The notes under the pieces are model-generated. The model made no database searches, had not been told where the DNA came from, and worked only from the letters and a program-made list of their open reading frames with translations. From positions 62,001-126,000 of the forward strand of contig JAPXFQ010000063.1 in NCBI GenBank assembly GCA_028564705.1: DNA of 64,000 bases. Reading direction: 5' to 3'. The first letter of the stretch is position 1, and each line of letters begins with the position of its first letter. Shown in pieces: positions 36,443-49,600 of the stretch. The position numbers were made by a program, and so were the translations under genes. Source of the stretch: Apricaphanius iberus. Taxonomy: Eukaryota; Chordata; Actinopteri; Cyprinodontiformes; Aphaniidae.

Positions 36443-39137
36443 GGCCTGATTTATCAATATTCCTAATGAGGATGGCAATATTGTGTGCGCAGGAACAGTG
36501 GGTTGTCCTTCAGTTGCAGGTGATCTACTAAGATTGTGTGAGCAATTCATAACAGGAGCAAAGTGTTGTACTCAAATGAGAACTTTACGGCCGCTGACAT
36601 GAGCTGGAGAGAGGAGGAATAGGTGCATGGATTCATGATGCTTGTTTGGGAAAATAAATGGGGAAAAGAAAAACAACATACATATCAAGTCTATGGTTTT
36701 TACAGAGCTAAATACTATTACACTAGAATGTTGTGGGTTATGTTTCTCTTTTTTTTTGATATGTACCGCCATCTGCTTCAAGCACACAGTGTATTCCAGA
36801 GTTATTAAAGCTGCAGCATGTCCAGAACAAGATGATGACTGTACTAGATTTCATCAACTGAAACCCATTAATATTAACCACTCCGTCTCTACTAGGTGCT
36901 GACCATAGACTGTAAAAAAGAATAGACAGTGCCTCTTCACTCCTCCCCGTTTACCAGAATGATACACTTTCATGGGGGAATTCATGGCGGATTCTGTTGG
37001 GGAAGGAATTTTCAGTCAAAATAGGATTCCTGCAAACCAACTCACTATGGTGTCAGTGAACTAACTAAGAACCACCAGATCCCCAAATCCTTCCAGCGTG
37101 TTCGTTGAATTTCTGCAAGAGGTACAATAAAAACACATCACACAATTACTGCAGCTGCCAGAAAATCACTCATGAGCGTGCCCAGCTGTTGGAAAGAAAA
37201 CCCCCAGCTGAGCAAAGAACATGAGGTGTGCCTTGGCTTTTATTAAAACAGCATTGAATAATCATGAACACAAAGGAGTGGTTTAAACATCTTCAACAAA
37301 TCAAAAATAGACAACATTATTTATGCATACACACAAAGTAACCTTATTGGTCCATTCATATTGTTGGTAGTTTGTGCATGCCTAATTAATTACCTTCCTG
37401 TTATTCTACTTAAATGTGACTTTACAAACCAGCTCTAAGTAGATTTTCTGCTGACCGTTTTTATCTGCATCCTTCCATTGTCAATTGTGTGGTAAGACTT
37501 CCTGCCAACTAGGCCTGTGCTTTCCTGTCATATGTTAAGTTCACAGAAAAATACTTCACTATTAAAAGTTAAATGCTACACTCAATTTAAAGAATACATA
37601 TTATAAACACATAAGGATGACCTGAAATAAAAAGAAATCATGACATATATCATCCATATTAATACAAACTCTTACAACAAGTCACTTTTGGATAATACTG
37701 ATTTAACAAAAGGGTTATACTATAAGAAAAATAAAGACATAAAATATCATCAACATCTTCTTCAAAACATGGTTTGGGATTTTATTTATCAATCAAAGTT
37801 TTATATATCTTTGAAATAATCGTTAGGTTAAGGTTACTTCCGTTTTTAATGCTTATAACTTTCTGGTTCTCAAATGTAGAGTTAATGACGCTAATATTAA
37901 AATCTATTCAAAAAGAAACAATGAATGTTACAAGATAGGTTTCTATGATTTAAAGGAATCATAAAATGACTTAAACAATTTCATTATACAATGTATACTA
38001 TTTTCTATACATTTCCTAATCTATTGCCCTAACCTTTTGCAGTCCAGACATCCTCCATATCCTGTTTTTCTCCACTAGTTTGGGTGCAAAGGTTTAACAT
38101 CCTATTCTAAAGTTCCTGTTTCTATCTAACTAACTTGTATGCACATGACAAACATCTCTTTAAGCAATAACAACACTTCAAAGCGGTTATAATAAAGTCA
38201 CCAATACATTTCGTAGATCCCAAAGCAATGTTTTATACTATTTTTCCCATCAATTCACAGACTCCTCCTCCCCAGCTCTGACGAAGCATGTTCCTAAAAA
38301 GGGCATAGGGGAGGGATCATCACTATAGATTCTGCCCATCGCGGGGCGTGTAGTTCGGTCGTAATCACGCCTATTCTGCTCCCGCGACTTTAGCTCTGAT
38401 GCTAAACTTGGCTTGGTCCCCTTATTAATTATGCAAGATTTTAAAAAATTATCTTACGAAAACCAGCCTGGGGCCCAGGTTTTTTATGAGACCAGAGTTA
38501 TCTCAGCAATAATATGTAGCCATAGGAAGTTTTTAAAAAATGGGCACCAGGAATTAAAGTTGTTTTTAACGTGTCTAAAGTCCAATGCTATTCAATGGGG
38601 GCCAACGGCCAACTGGAGGTACTACAGCAATGGAGTAGCAATAGCAGACTCCATGGTATTCGGTCACCATGCAGAGCAGCCAGCGGCCATTGGTGCTGGC
38701 GCATAACTGTCATGTTTATGGATATTAGAGTGTTATTTACTATTAGGTTATATTCTCTGTGAAGGCCATTTTTTATTTGGCAATAATAAAATGTTGAATG
38801 TGGTGGCGCAAAGTTAAGACATGCCTTTTAAATGCGATAAAAATAGGTGCCAAAATAGCCACCCCAAACATTTCGATGTTTAGTAGATCACACTGCACCT
38901 GGAACACCTACTTATCCAGCTCTTCCCTCTCAACATTTTGCTTTTCCTGACAGAATAACCCATATTGCATATTTAGCATAGGGAAAAGCTCTAAATGGAT
39001 TGCATGTGTCTGGATCTGTGTTTAACGTACCCATTGCTCTCTGTGCCATGTTAGTAAATCAGCCAGAGCCTATTTTTGTGACGGTGTGCGATTTACGTCA
39101 GTTCTAACAATCGCAAACCATTGATAAATCAGGTCCT
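36443..39137. mobile_element. possible large inverted-repeat DNA element
   Basis: GGGCCTGATTTATCAAT at 36443-36459 is nearly the inverse of ATTGATAAATCAGGTCC at 39121-39137. Inside, GCAGGTGATCTACTAAG (about 36517) and TTTAGTAGATCACACTGCAC (about 38880) are also partly inverse. This may be a 2.7-kb decayed DNA transposon. The middle has no transposase-like frame, and target duplications are not clear. The repeats could also come from two separate short copies. Confidence 0.35.
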
Positions 39138-41680
39138 ACATCTCAAAGATCAGATAATATTAATCTGGTTCTGGAATTGTGTTATTTCCTTTTAATATCA
39201 ATGTAGCTCAAATATCTTCAGAATGTTTCTAAAACCTTGTTAAATATATACCACAGAATTAACTAACAGAGGCCGACTGGGTAGCAGCAAGGTAACTGAG
39301 AAAGAAGGTGTGTACATATTTTGACAAGAATTTTACCTTTATTTTTGTCAGTTCTTATCTGAGCTTTCTCTTCTATGTCTTCTGTGTAGTCTTTGAGCTG
39401 GGAGGCTTAGTACATTTTTTTAAAGTTATTGTTTTTATTTTGCAAGTATTAAAATAGGCTAAAGTTGTTGAGAACAAAAAGGGATAATGGGACTCAAGGA
39501 GGTCATACTGAAAACGTTTTTTTTTTTCAAAATCACTGTATTTTTTCTCTGAAGCTGCATCACACACATTTCATTAAAGCCTGAGGAAATTGGGTTATCT
39601 TTTAAAATAAAGTCATACTTCCCTCATTATATACCAAAGACTTAAGAATGATCTAAGATCACGAGTTAAACTGTTACCTTGGTGTCCAGTTTAACAAAAA
39701 AGGATTTGTTCCATCGTTTAACTCTATTTTTCCATCAACCCACAAAAAGGACAAGATTGGAGATAGGTGAAAATCATCAAGGGCAAAAGGGGCCCTTGTG
39801 AACAGTTAAATAATGCACATGGGTGCTGGTTTTGGATTCATAGCACGCCATCTGTGGATAAAATCATATCACTTTTACTCTGGTTGCAGCAGGAAGTTCA
39901 TATCGGCATCTGCAATATCATATATATGCGATTAGATTCCCTGATCATGACTCAGAAAGGGTAGCGTCTGTGTCAGAGATTGAAAGAGCCAGAGGAGGAA
40001 GGCAAGTGGAGGGAGGGAAGAAAGTGCAGGTCAGACAGCCTAAGCTGCCTATCCACCACAGACACCACTAAATATTGTAACTCTTAAGGATACATTCTTA
40101 AAGATCTCTGTAGCATTCTTCTGACTTGATGTCGTGTTTTGAGGGTTACAAGGTTACAATAATTTACCTTAAATTGACTGCTATTGAAAACAGATTTAAG
40201 CAGTTCTACTAAAATAAGTAGCGAGAATGAATAATGCATTCGCACTTCACATCAAAGATAATTAATAAGCAATTCTTCTTTGTTGTGTGTGTTTTTAAGA
40301 TCCTTTTAAAATGTTTTCAGTAATTTGTCAGCATTAATGTTTTATAAATTAATGAGGTGTTATTTGTTATTGAAAGGCCTTTATTCAATTTACAGCACTT
40401 GAGTTTTACAGAGTAGCTTTAAAGAACTGTACACACATGCTGTTTGAATCGTTAAAGCAGAACGTGTACATCATCAATCCTACGAATTATAAATAAAAAG
40501 TTTTGAAGTTATTAAGTATCAATTTGAATTACATGAGGTTTATTATTTATAAGATAACCATATTTAAAAATGTTAAATTAGGAATATAAATATTTGAATA
40601 AATAACTATTTTCAAGACCTGTTTAATCGCTACCAAGAAAGGAAAATGTACAATTTTATTTCGCATTGATGAATTTTGTTTGTGAAAACATTAAATGAAC
40701 ATCCAGAAAACATCAAAGAGGTGTTTAGATGATACCAAGCATAAGCAAATAGTAAAACCCTATTTTATTGCCCTTAATATGAATAAACAAACTCCAATTC
40801 CAAGACGACTACAAAAAGATACATTAAATGTTCTTTAAGCTTCATATGCTACAAATTGGATTAGAATTACCCAAAATCAATATTGGAAGGACAAAGTTCT
40901 ACAAAAGGTGTAGAACAGAAATTACCCAACATTCATTTGTTCTGTCTTTACTATAGTTTTGTTAACATCAACATTTACGTTTACAAAATATTTAACGTTT
41001 TATCAACTTATCAGCAATCTACAGCATTTACCCAAATCTATACAAAATCTTCAAGTCAGGTCGGGCACCTGTTTTATTGTTTAAAAAGCAAGAGGCAGTG
41101 TCCAACCTGATGGATTACAAGTTACAAGTTTCACCTAATGCTGATTTATAGATGTCAAACTACCAGGGATGTTTTTAGTCTGTGGGAGAGAGCAAGTGAA
41201 CATGGCGACATTTTGTACATTTGCAGAGCCTTTCAACTGAAAGATTTTACCTATATATACCTATAAGTTGTTTTCATTTGACTCCTCTATAATACTAAAT
41301 AGGCCATTTGCGCTATTTACCACTGAATATTATACAGTCTAACAATAAAAGCTGAATAAAACATGAGGAGTTCAAGTTTAAAGGTCTTCTCAGTAGTTAT
41401 CTAAATTGCACATCATACAAAAGTAATTCTATTTAAACTTTGGTAGAATTGTCAGTGCTAGTAGGCTGTCAATGAGCAAACAGTTTTAATTGAGCCACAG
41501 GAATAAGGAATTAGAAAAAAATGGGGTTTTATTCACCCAGCTGCTCAAATTCTCATCAGTTGGGCTATTTTTTTTTGTGTTGAGGTCTTTTTAAGTTATT
41601 TTAGCACACAAGCACACTACTACACTTATTTCCAGTTGGTGTAGCCTACGTTACGTTTTGGGAACCCTTTATGTTTCACA
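39138..41680. other. AT-rich unannotated stretch
   Basis: About 2.5 kb with short frames only and no recognised element. Confidence 0.4.
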
Positions 41681-41689
41681 CAGTTGTTC

Positions 41690-42262
41690 TCAGTGTGCTA
41701 AGATCTCGCTAGCTCGTTAGCTTAGCTTCGTAGCAGCTATGGTTACTTCTCTTCCGTCTAGCTCTTTCTCCCTCTGTCACTCCTCTCTCCTGTTCTCTGT
41801 GTCAGATGTTTAGTTACTCCCCCGCCTCATTTAGTGATAATGGTAAGTAACTTATAAACCCCTAATAATCAAGTTCCATTGTACATCAGAGACCTGATTG
41901 TTCCATCTGTTCCTAACAGAGCACTTCGTTCTCAGAATGCAGAATACTGGTAGTTCCTAGGATTTCTAAAAGTAGAATGGGAGGCAGATCTTTTAGTTAT
42001 CAGGCTCCTCTCCTGTGGAAAAAGCTCCCAGTTTTAGATTGATTGGATTGCTGAGAAATTGTTGTGGTTGGAGTCTGCATGATCTGGGCACAACTTCACG
42101 TCGATGACTCATCGCAATCTGTTGGGATTCCTTACATTGAACACTTTTTAACTGATGGAATGTTTGTATAATTGTACTGAAATGACTTTTGTTGTAAAGT
42201 GCCCAGAGATGACATTTGTTGCGAATTGGCACTATATAAATAAAAGTGAATTAAATTGAATT
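41690..42262 (+). mobile_element. LINE copy with 5'-like and 3' ends joined
   Basis: 41880-42262 is a plus-strand copy of the LINE tail at 16842-17700: it has CATCAGAGACCTGATTGTTC, GGCAGATCTTTTAGTTATCA, AAAGTGCCCAGAGATGACAT and the TATATAAATAAAAGTGAATT end. Just upstream, 41690-41850 (AGCTCGTTAGCTTAGCTTCG, CTCTCTCCTGTTCTCTGTG) resembles the 5' region of such elements, which would imply an internal deletion. The 3' part is firm; the 5' part is inferred. Confidence 0.65.
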
Positions 42263-42445
42263 GGTAGAAATAGAGAAGTAAAGAAACGTATAAATGAAGA
42301 CTCGAATTAACTATGCTCCAGAGATTAGTAATCAAAGGCAGCTCTAAACAGATTTTAGCCGTGATTTAAAGGAACTCAAGTGTTTCAGCAGTTTAGCAGT
42401 TTTCTGGAAATTTGTTCAAGATTAGAGGAGATAAAAGCCTTTTTG

Positions 42446-43192
42446 AAAAAAAAAAGGTGGCCATAGTGGCCTTTATCTGACAGTGGCTAGCATAAAAAAA
42501 ATGGAGAAAGAAGAGGGGAATGACATGCAGCAAAGGTCAGCGAGAACGGGACTCGAACTAGGGACAGCCGCGTCAAAGGCAAAAGCTCGGTTTATGCTTG
42601 CCGCGTCCGTGAGGTCCGCACGGCTCCACGCGGCCAATTTACGTCATTTCAGCAACAACGCCTCTCCGCATGGCCTCATCCCGCCCCAAAATTTCTGCAC
42701 CGCGCACCTAGGAAAATTTGTAAGTACGTGGACGGTCCCGTGCGTTAAAACATGGCGGACTGGGAAGAGCTCATATTGCCGGAGGTTCGTAAATAGACAT
42801 CTTTATGATTCGGCCGATAGAGATCACTGTGATGAACTGTGTTTTAATGGAAGAGAGGACAGTCTCCTTTTTCGTCTTTTTTCCTAAGTAAACGGCATAA
42901 AAGTTCAGCTTTGTTTAAGCTCACAGGTGTCACCATCTTGTAAACGTCAGTGATTACTACTTCTACTATGGTGTAGTGTTGTATGCATGCCGTAGAGCCC
43001 TACGCCGCCCCCTACAGTCGTCAAGAATATTGGCTCTCAGCAGGGACAAGCTGCAGAAAGTATAAACACTGCTCAAGGCATCTCGGCCTGTTCCGCACGT
43101 CTCGTTTCCGCGCGGAATGTTCATGCGGCAAGCATAAACCAAGCTTTAGGCCTCTGTGCATGGGGTGCCTGCTCTAACCCTCTAACCACTAT
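42446..43192 (-). repeat. tRNA-derived SINE, split by a MITE
   Basis: On the minus strand, 43192-43148 reads TAGTGGTTAGAGGGTTAGAG then CAGGCACCCCATG, a tRNA-like A-box region. 42580-42549 reads GCCTTTGACGCGGCTG then TAGTTCGAGTCCC, a B-box. The tail continues through TTTGCTGCATGTCATTCCCC and CAGATAAAGGCC to a T/A-rich end at about 42446. The A- and B-box halves would normally be about 30-50 bases apart; here a 567-bp inverted-repeat element sits between them. The host SINE is therefore older than the MITE. Confidence 0.7.
42581..43147. mobile_element. MITE inserted in a SINE
   Basis: The left end AAAAGCTCGGTTTATGCTTG and the inverse of the right end AAAGCTTGGTTTATGCTTG form inverted repeats of about 22 bp, both followed by CCGC. 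AGGC flanks both sides (42577-42580, 43148-43151), a probable 4-bp target duplication. The element is GC- and CpG-richer than its surroundings. The 134-residue plus frame at 42483-42887 crosses its boundary and is not a gene. Superfamily not assigned. Confidence 0.7.
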
Positions 43193-43726
43193 GGAATGTG
43201 ACACCTTAGGTTTTTGAGCCTTTTAAGTCCCTGGATCTGATACTACTACCCCAACTCATTCAGGAAAATCCAGTCTGCTCTGCCCTTTCAGTTGGACACT
43301 TTCACTGCTGAGGCTCCAGTCTATTCTGTCATCCAGGTGAACACAGAGGTATTTAAAGTGGAAGTCAGTGTTTGCAGCTGTGGAAATCAACCTCCAGCTC
43401 CTTGATTCTCCCTGTCGTAGTCACTGCAATGTAATAAATGAATGTGAATAAAACAGTCATATGCAGATAATTTTCTTAAGTTTATTATTACCACTTTTGT
43501 ACCTTAAGAGCATCTGTGGAACACATGGAAACTTTTTAGTCAATACGGTCAAAACAGACTAATCCCGAATTTAAACATTTTATCTTTAAAAAAATGGCAC
43601 TATTACAAAAGGAGAACTTTTACTTTTTAACCCAGCACAACATAATTATTTTATGAAGCAATAAGTACATAGATGCGAGAGGTCGGAATGAAATTCATTT
43701 TTCCAAACTTGTTTTCTTGGGTTACT
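43193..43726. other. unannotated stretch
   Basis: No gene or recognised element between the SINE and the next MITE. Confidence 0.4.
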
Positions 43727-43730
43727 TTAA

Positions 43731-44201
43731 AGGAGCAGGGGGCTGGATTGAAGAAATTAAACGTGCGACTGCCGCGGCCTGCGCTGCGTGTGACTGCAGC
43801 CACGACGGGAGCGAGCACAGAAAGTAAATAAGTGACGTAGCGTACTTTAAAGCCACCGCACATTGTGCACATCGCCAGCTGTATAACAACAGGCAACATG
43901 TCTAGCGACTAAGTAAGTAATAGTGTTTAATCAAACAGTCTGAAGGCCGGATGCTTTAACTTCCTTCTTCCTGTTAAATCGAGAACGCGCAAGTATTGTA
44001 GATTGACGTTACATCCGCGTGTTAGTGCAAGAAATTCGGCCACTGAATCACAGACTATTTTGCAACACACAAGCTGTTCAAGATAATGGGATTACACATG
44101 GGTGGGCTCAGTTTACTTAGTTGAAAACGCATCATTGCCCAATACAATTACAAAACTGAACATGAATATAATTTATTTTAGAAATCCAGCCCCCTGCTCC
44201 T
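43731..44201. mobile_element. TTAA-flanked MITE
   Basis: A 471-bp element with perfect inverted ends AGGAGCAGGGGGCTGGATT (43731 on, and inverse at 44201). TTAA lies directly outside both (43727-43730 and 44202-44205). TTAA duplication is the mark of piggyBac- and Kolobok-type transposases. The interior has a CpG-rich left half and no coding capacity beyond short frames. Confidence 0.85.
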
Positions 44202-44205
44202 TTAA

Positions 44206-44850
44206 CGTCCAGATCTGATCTCAATGTAAATCATACAATGTTGCACAGTAATCTTTGGATTTCCTTCTGTTCTGGCTATATTTTATAGCAGACTAATTAA
44301 GTAATTACCTCAACAAAAAATTATATTTTAAAGGATATTTCTGATCATTTTCTGATTATATTTAATTTTTGGTAGCATTTTAAGCTATACTGAAATAAAA
44401 CTGCATCAACATTTCCACCCCCTCTTTCCCAGAGCTTACTATTAATGAGCTGAGGCTGCTTGAAAGCAAGAATATTGTAAATTAGAGGCTTTATCTGGTT
44501 ATGCTTTGCAGGTTCAACAAACAATTGTTAAAAAATTTAGGAGCCGTCTTAACTTACACCAAGTTGGCAAGCATCAAACCAAAATTTGAAAAACACGGTG
44601 CCTCCATAATCAACCCCTGATACCACCTGTGTACAAAAGCCTTAAAATAAATGGTTGTTAATTTATGAAGAAATTTCAATCAGTAATGTAGTTCTTAGCA
44701 GTTAAGCTTGAATTTTTTTTTCATTCAGGTTTTCTTCCCCTCTTAACTTTACAAAGTTACATCATGTCTCGGTTGTTGCAAAAAATAAAATAAGATTTAA
44801 ATGTTTTGCTCTGACTGTTGATATAGATATATGGAGGGTGCTGCATACGT
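44206..44850. other. AT-rich unannotated stretch
   Basis: No gene or recognised repeat. Confidence 0.4.
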
Positions 44851-44852
44851 TG

Positions 44853-45085
44853 TGTCAGGATCTTGTGTGTCTTTGGATGAAGGAACCAAGCTCAAACATG
44901 GTTAAAAGGTGCAGATTTATTGATGACAGGAACACACGTACAGAACAACAAGACATAATGAACTGACAGGGAGTAAAGCAACCGCCGGATCTTGAGAGCC
45001 AACATCGGGGAGGAGGAACAAGTGAGATCCATTACACGCAGGTGCGGGAAATAACTGAGGGGGCCCACGGAAGGTTGGCCTGAGT
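44853..45085 (-). mobile_element. LTR-like sequence, copy A
   Basis: Starts TGTCAGGATCTTGTGTGTC and shares ordered segments with 51865-52095: TTTGGATGAA, GTGCAGATTTA, TGATGACAGGAACACAC, CCGCCGGATCTT, AGGAACA, GTGAGATCCAT. Roughly three quarters of bases match by eye. An AATAAA on the minus strand (TCAATAAATC, near 44920) supports an LTR in minus orientation. The outer edge near 45085 is approximate. Confidence 0.5.
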
Positions 45086-45680
45086 CCCAGGAGTTACGAC
45101 CCTGGAAGTTTGGTGGGCAACCTGGACAAGGGCCCCTGAGGGCTAGGACTTTTGGCAGGTGTGGGGCAAAACCCACCAGCGCTGGTGGTGCTGGGCGAGC
45201 CTAAAGAACTGGTCACCTCCCTGATGAAGAGATCAGCTCCTTGGCCTGCACTGTCTCCTCCAGGTCCTCCTAGAGTTGTGATCTTCTTCTGTAGATCACT
45301 CTTTTGAGATGGCAATTTCAAATTGCCCATCTCATTCATTGGCACATAGATCACACTGGATGAGTAATATCACCACCCAAACAACCTTCTGGGTGAGCTA
45401 GGCCCCGCCGCCTGTGGCCCCAGCTTCCGATTCACTTGGTCAAAACCTTCTCGACCCTCCTTAGGCAGAATCCTGCTGATCCTCGACCAGGTTCGTCGTT
45501 GGCGTGGAGCTGCACTTTGTGTGTGTTCCCAGCTGTCATCTGGAACTTTGCTGAACCACTGGACTCCTCACTGCCTTCGACCTGGAGCTGTACCTTGGAC
45601 CCTTTTCAGCAGCTGCAGTCAGCTGTGACCAGAGGAGATTGTGTGCTCCTCACGTGCTGCTGAATCCTGGAGATAAACCT
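45086..45680. other. GC-richer stretch, possible gypsy leader remnant
   Basis: This is less AT-rich than its surroundings. On the plus strand 45466-45490 reads AGAATCCTGCTGATCCTCGA, giving NPADPRP, which resembles the start of some fish gypsy Gag proteins. No conserved domain follows in the 75-residue frame (45436-45663). The opposing frame (45354-45094) is also featureless. Function unknown. Confidence 0.3.
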
Positions 45681-45989
45681 GGGGGCATAAGCTTGTAAAC
45701 ATCTAAAAAAAACAGTTTTTTGATCCGGTCTTGTGATCACTCCTTTTCAATCTAATTCAACTGTATTGTGCCGAGAAATTATTTCACCCATCTAATTAAA
45801 AATAATCCCTGGGGAAAGAGCAAGTCCATATTATTTTGATACAACACCGTTGTTTTTTCTAAAAACCAAACCAAAAACACCTCCCTCATTAATAGATTTA
45901 AAAACAAGAGCAGGCTCAAGAGTTTACTTTTTGTATACAGTTCAACTGATTACTATCCATTTGCTTGTTCACCCAAATTGATTCTTACA

Positions 45990-46640
45990 TTTGCTTATTT
46001 TATTTATCCAGTTTAAGACACTTATGTCTGTTCCATTACAATATATCCTTTCTTAAATTCAGTACATCCCTGTGGATGTAAACGTAAAAGAAAAAAATGT
46101 TTTTTCTCTCTCACCAGCCAGCAACCCCCTGCTATCGGCTCAATTTTTCCTTCCATTTTTGTTCCCGGTAAATGGTGGTATTTTACCCGGAGATAATCCT
46201 GGGGAAGACATGGGGTTATCAAAGTTCGTAGAACCTCGGCCACCTTCGATCAGACAAACAGAAACTCTTGTGGTTAATTCAGCAACAGTGACATTGAATA
46301 CACAGTCTTTGATCATCACTTCTTCAGCAGAAACAGTCCATCTCACGCCAGCCAAGTGAATTCACACATATTGTCCTTGAAAGTTCAGCTCAGCATGAGG
46401 AAACGTGCTCTTTTGAGGGTGGCCTCCAGTTCACCCTTGAAAATATACAGTCACCTGTGCCCCCCTGTGTGGGAGCAGAGCACAAGAGAGTCGTAATTCT
46501 GCGCTGGTCGTAAAGATGTTTCTCTCCTTGGCAGTTATGGCGGGCGCCTGGCACTATCCGTCATCAGCCCACGCACCCCCACCCATCTTTTCTCCCCAGG
46601 ATCATAAATTCCATCTAAAGAATGTTTATCTGAGGGGTTC
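45990..46640. other. unannotated, moderate-GC stretch
   Basis: Opposing 71-95 residue frames overlap at 46022-46359 with no motif on either strand. The segment lies at the edge of the G-poor region that follows. Confidence 0.3.
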
Positions 46641-46649
46641 TCTGTTGCA

Positions 46650-49600
46650 GGATGAGAAAAAGAGAAAAAATATACAATTAGAGTAAGAAAAAAAACAGAC
46701 AGTCGATCCTCTCAGCTTATTCAAATCAAGTTACATTCAAACTTTTTATTTTCATATTCATTAGTCTCCTTCCTCGAATGCTGAATTTAAATATCTTCCA
46801 CACTCAGACTGCCTATGTGGGCTCTATTTTAATTTTACTTCAATCAGTTATACTAGTAATAATTTCTTCAGTATTAATTCTGGTAAAAATATACCAATCA
46901 ACAGGTTTGCTCTCTCCACCAGGAATAATAATTAATCCTTATACGTCTAATTAAACTGTTGTTCTAATACTTCCCCTGCGTATTTTAATTAATGATTCCT
47001 TCATTTTTTATCCAATTTATATTCTATATTTTATCAATGCTATGCCTTTCTCTATTTTTTCAATTTGATAAATGTCTCTTCCATCTCATGTGTAAATTAA
47101 ACATTTATAAAGATTGAGCATCGCAATATCTCATCAACACACTTAGTTCTTAGAAAAATAAAATTAAATCAAAAAAGAAACAAACAAAAAGGCTAAAGCT
47201 AAAGCTAAAGCACCACTAAAACATCGCAATAACAAAAATAAAGTCAATAACCATCTGCAAAGATCCAGTCTCCAAACTCCCCCATCTTTTAGTGTACTGG
47301 ATCTCTATCAAGCTGGCTCAGACAAAAATTATCAAAATTAAAAACATCAAATGTTTAAAACAAAACCAGAGAACAGTACTGACTGATAACACAACATAGT
47401 TTACAAAAACAGTCTTCAGTTTGCTATACTTCAAATTCTATCCATATTTCTAAAGAAAAATCCAAGATTTAAATCACTGACAAAACAGCTTCCCTATAAA
47501 TATTGCCAAACCTAAAGTACTTTTTTTTCTTTAACACAATCCAATATAAATTCAAAGTACTTTTGCTTATATGATTCCTCTGTAAACAAACCCAAATGTG
47601 CTCACTTGCCAAAATATTCTTGATTGTAAATAATGAAAACATTTCATACTTCAAAAACATCTGTCCGATTCTGTGAAGGGAATTGAACATAGTCAAAGTG
47701 ATTTTTGCAACTAAAACTCCTCTTAAATTTTTGTAGGATACATAGTAGTCTAATTCCCCTCAGCAGTCAAACAAAACAAAAAAAATTCAATAAAGGAGGT
47801 TCAAGAGATGAGATTTCTCTAAACAAAAACTAGTCGCAATAAAATAAAAAATAAAAAACTAAAAACCAGCATTTTTTTTTTCAGTATCCCCCTATTCCTC
47901 TCAGGCTTCGTTTTTTTTTTCTTTTCTCCAATGATAAACACCAAATTAAATTGAAGCTTCTAGAGATGTCAAATACATTACCACTGAATCATGTTTTCTT
48001 TAATCCAGCTTCCCAAATTAACATTTTTCCAAAGTTCTAATTAATAAACAGACCGCAGTTCAGAAATCTGGGTCATAATCCAAGTTTAACCAAATATATA
48101 AATTTTGAGAGAGAAAGAGGAAAAAAAATAAAAAATAAGAAAAAATAAAGAAAATAAAATAAAAAAAATCTAAATAAATTGTCAGTTACAGAGTCCCCAC
48201 TAATCAAATGATATATTATGCCTTTATTCTAGGATCAGATCTGTTCCAAAATGTTTAGGACCTGTAAATTTACTCTCAGCATCAAATAAACTAGCTAACA
48301 ATCAATAAAGAACATCTGAAAGATTAATCTTAAATTTTAAAACTAAAACCGATTCTTATTTGTCAAAAAAAATGTGTATTCAAATATATGGTAAAAATTA
48401 TTTCAATGTAGCTGGTCCAATCACATTTTGCCTCTACACGATCAGAATAAATGAATTTAGAATTTACTTCTTACTTCTAAATTAAACCATCATTTTCGAT
48501 CACCGTGATATTCATTACTTTCCATCCTTAGACCAATTCAAATTTATCCCCAGCCTGTTTAAAAACAAACTGATTACTTAAAGATGACTCTGTGTTTTAA
48601 CGTTTTCTTTTTTTCAAACTCAAACATTCAAATCCCACTAGTTTATAAACTATCACTATGATAAGTGTTGTTTTGCATGGTAAAAACATTTAATTTGTAA
48701 CGGAATTGAAATGTACTGGGTTACTTCTTGAGCCCCAGTTGAATTTTGATAACTCCAATAAGCCTTGAGTGTCCACAAAAATCATTAAGAATGTTCAATT
48801 GTTTAAATAATTTAACATCAGTCTCCTTTAGATCATTTATTCAGAGACCAAGCTATATTTCTAAAGTCTATAGAGCCATCAGAAATAAGCCAAACATAAT
48901 TTTAGCATAAATGATACTTATTTAAATCACAGAAAGAATTCATTCTCTGTACCATACAACACGGTGCTTATTAAAAATAATTTAAACCAGTTTGTTGCTT
49001 TCCAATTAACACCGTTTGCTTTTCGTTAAATTCTTATAATTACTACTTATAGCTTTATCTTTATTTAGGCCAACTTAACTCCTGCTTAGATCAATCAAAA
49101 AAGCAAAAAATCTACCTACTCAAAAATTCAAAAAATGCAACTTTTATTTTGACTATAAACTCCCCTCTTTTTAATTTTAAAGATGAAATCAAAAATTAAA
49201 ACTACACCAAGTCAGAATCGACTCATGAGTAACTGCTCTCAGCCATTTGCGCTTAATTATAACATGCATAAGTGTTCTCCTCATGTAATCAATCGAGCCT
49301 TCTCAGGCTAAAGCAGTTAACCAAATACAGTATGTACTTCTTAATCTTTAATCTCCGTACCGGAACAGTGCAGTTAAACATGAAACACCTTAAATTGCCC
49401 TTCGTAGAAAATGTGCTAAAATATTGCCGAAAAAGAGTTGCAATCAAAATTTATCTGAGCAGTTATCTTGAGGCCGTCTTACATCCTACTCAACCAGAAA
49501 AAGTTAACAAAAATCCAAATAAGTCTAAGTCTTAACAAGGCAATCGTCTGCAGGAGTCTGTAATCACTTTCTATCCAAAATCAACTTTTAGCTTGCAACA

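Noticed and set aside
42483..42887. 134-residue plus-strand open frame
   Set aside because: It runs across the junction of a SINE and a MITE, so it is a composite of two repeats.
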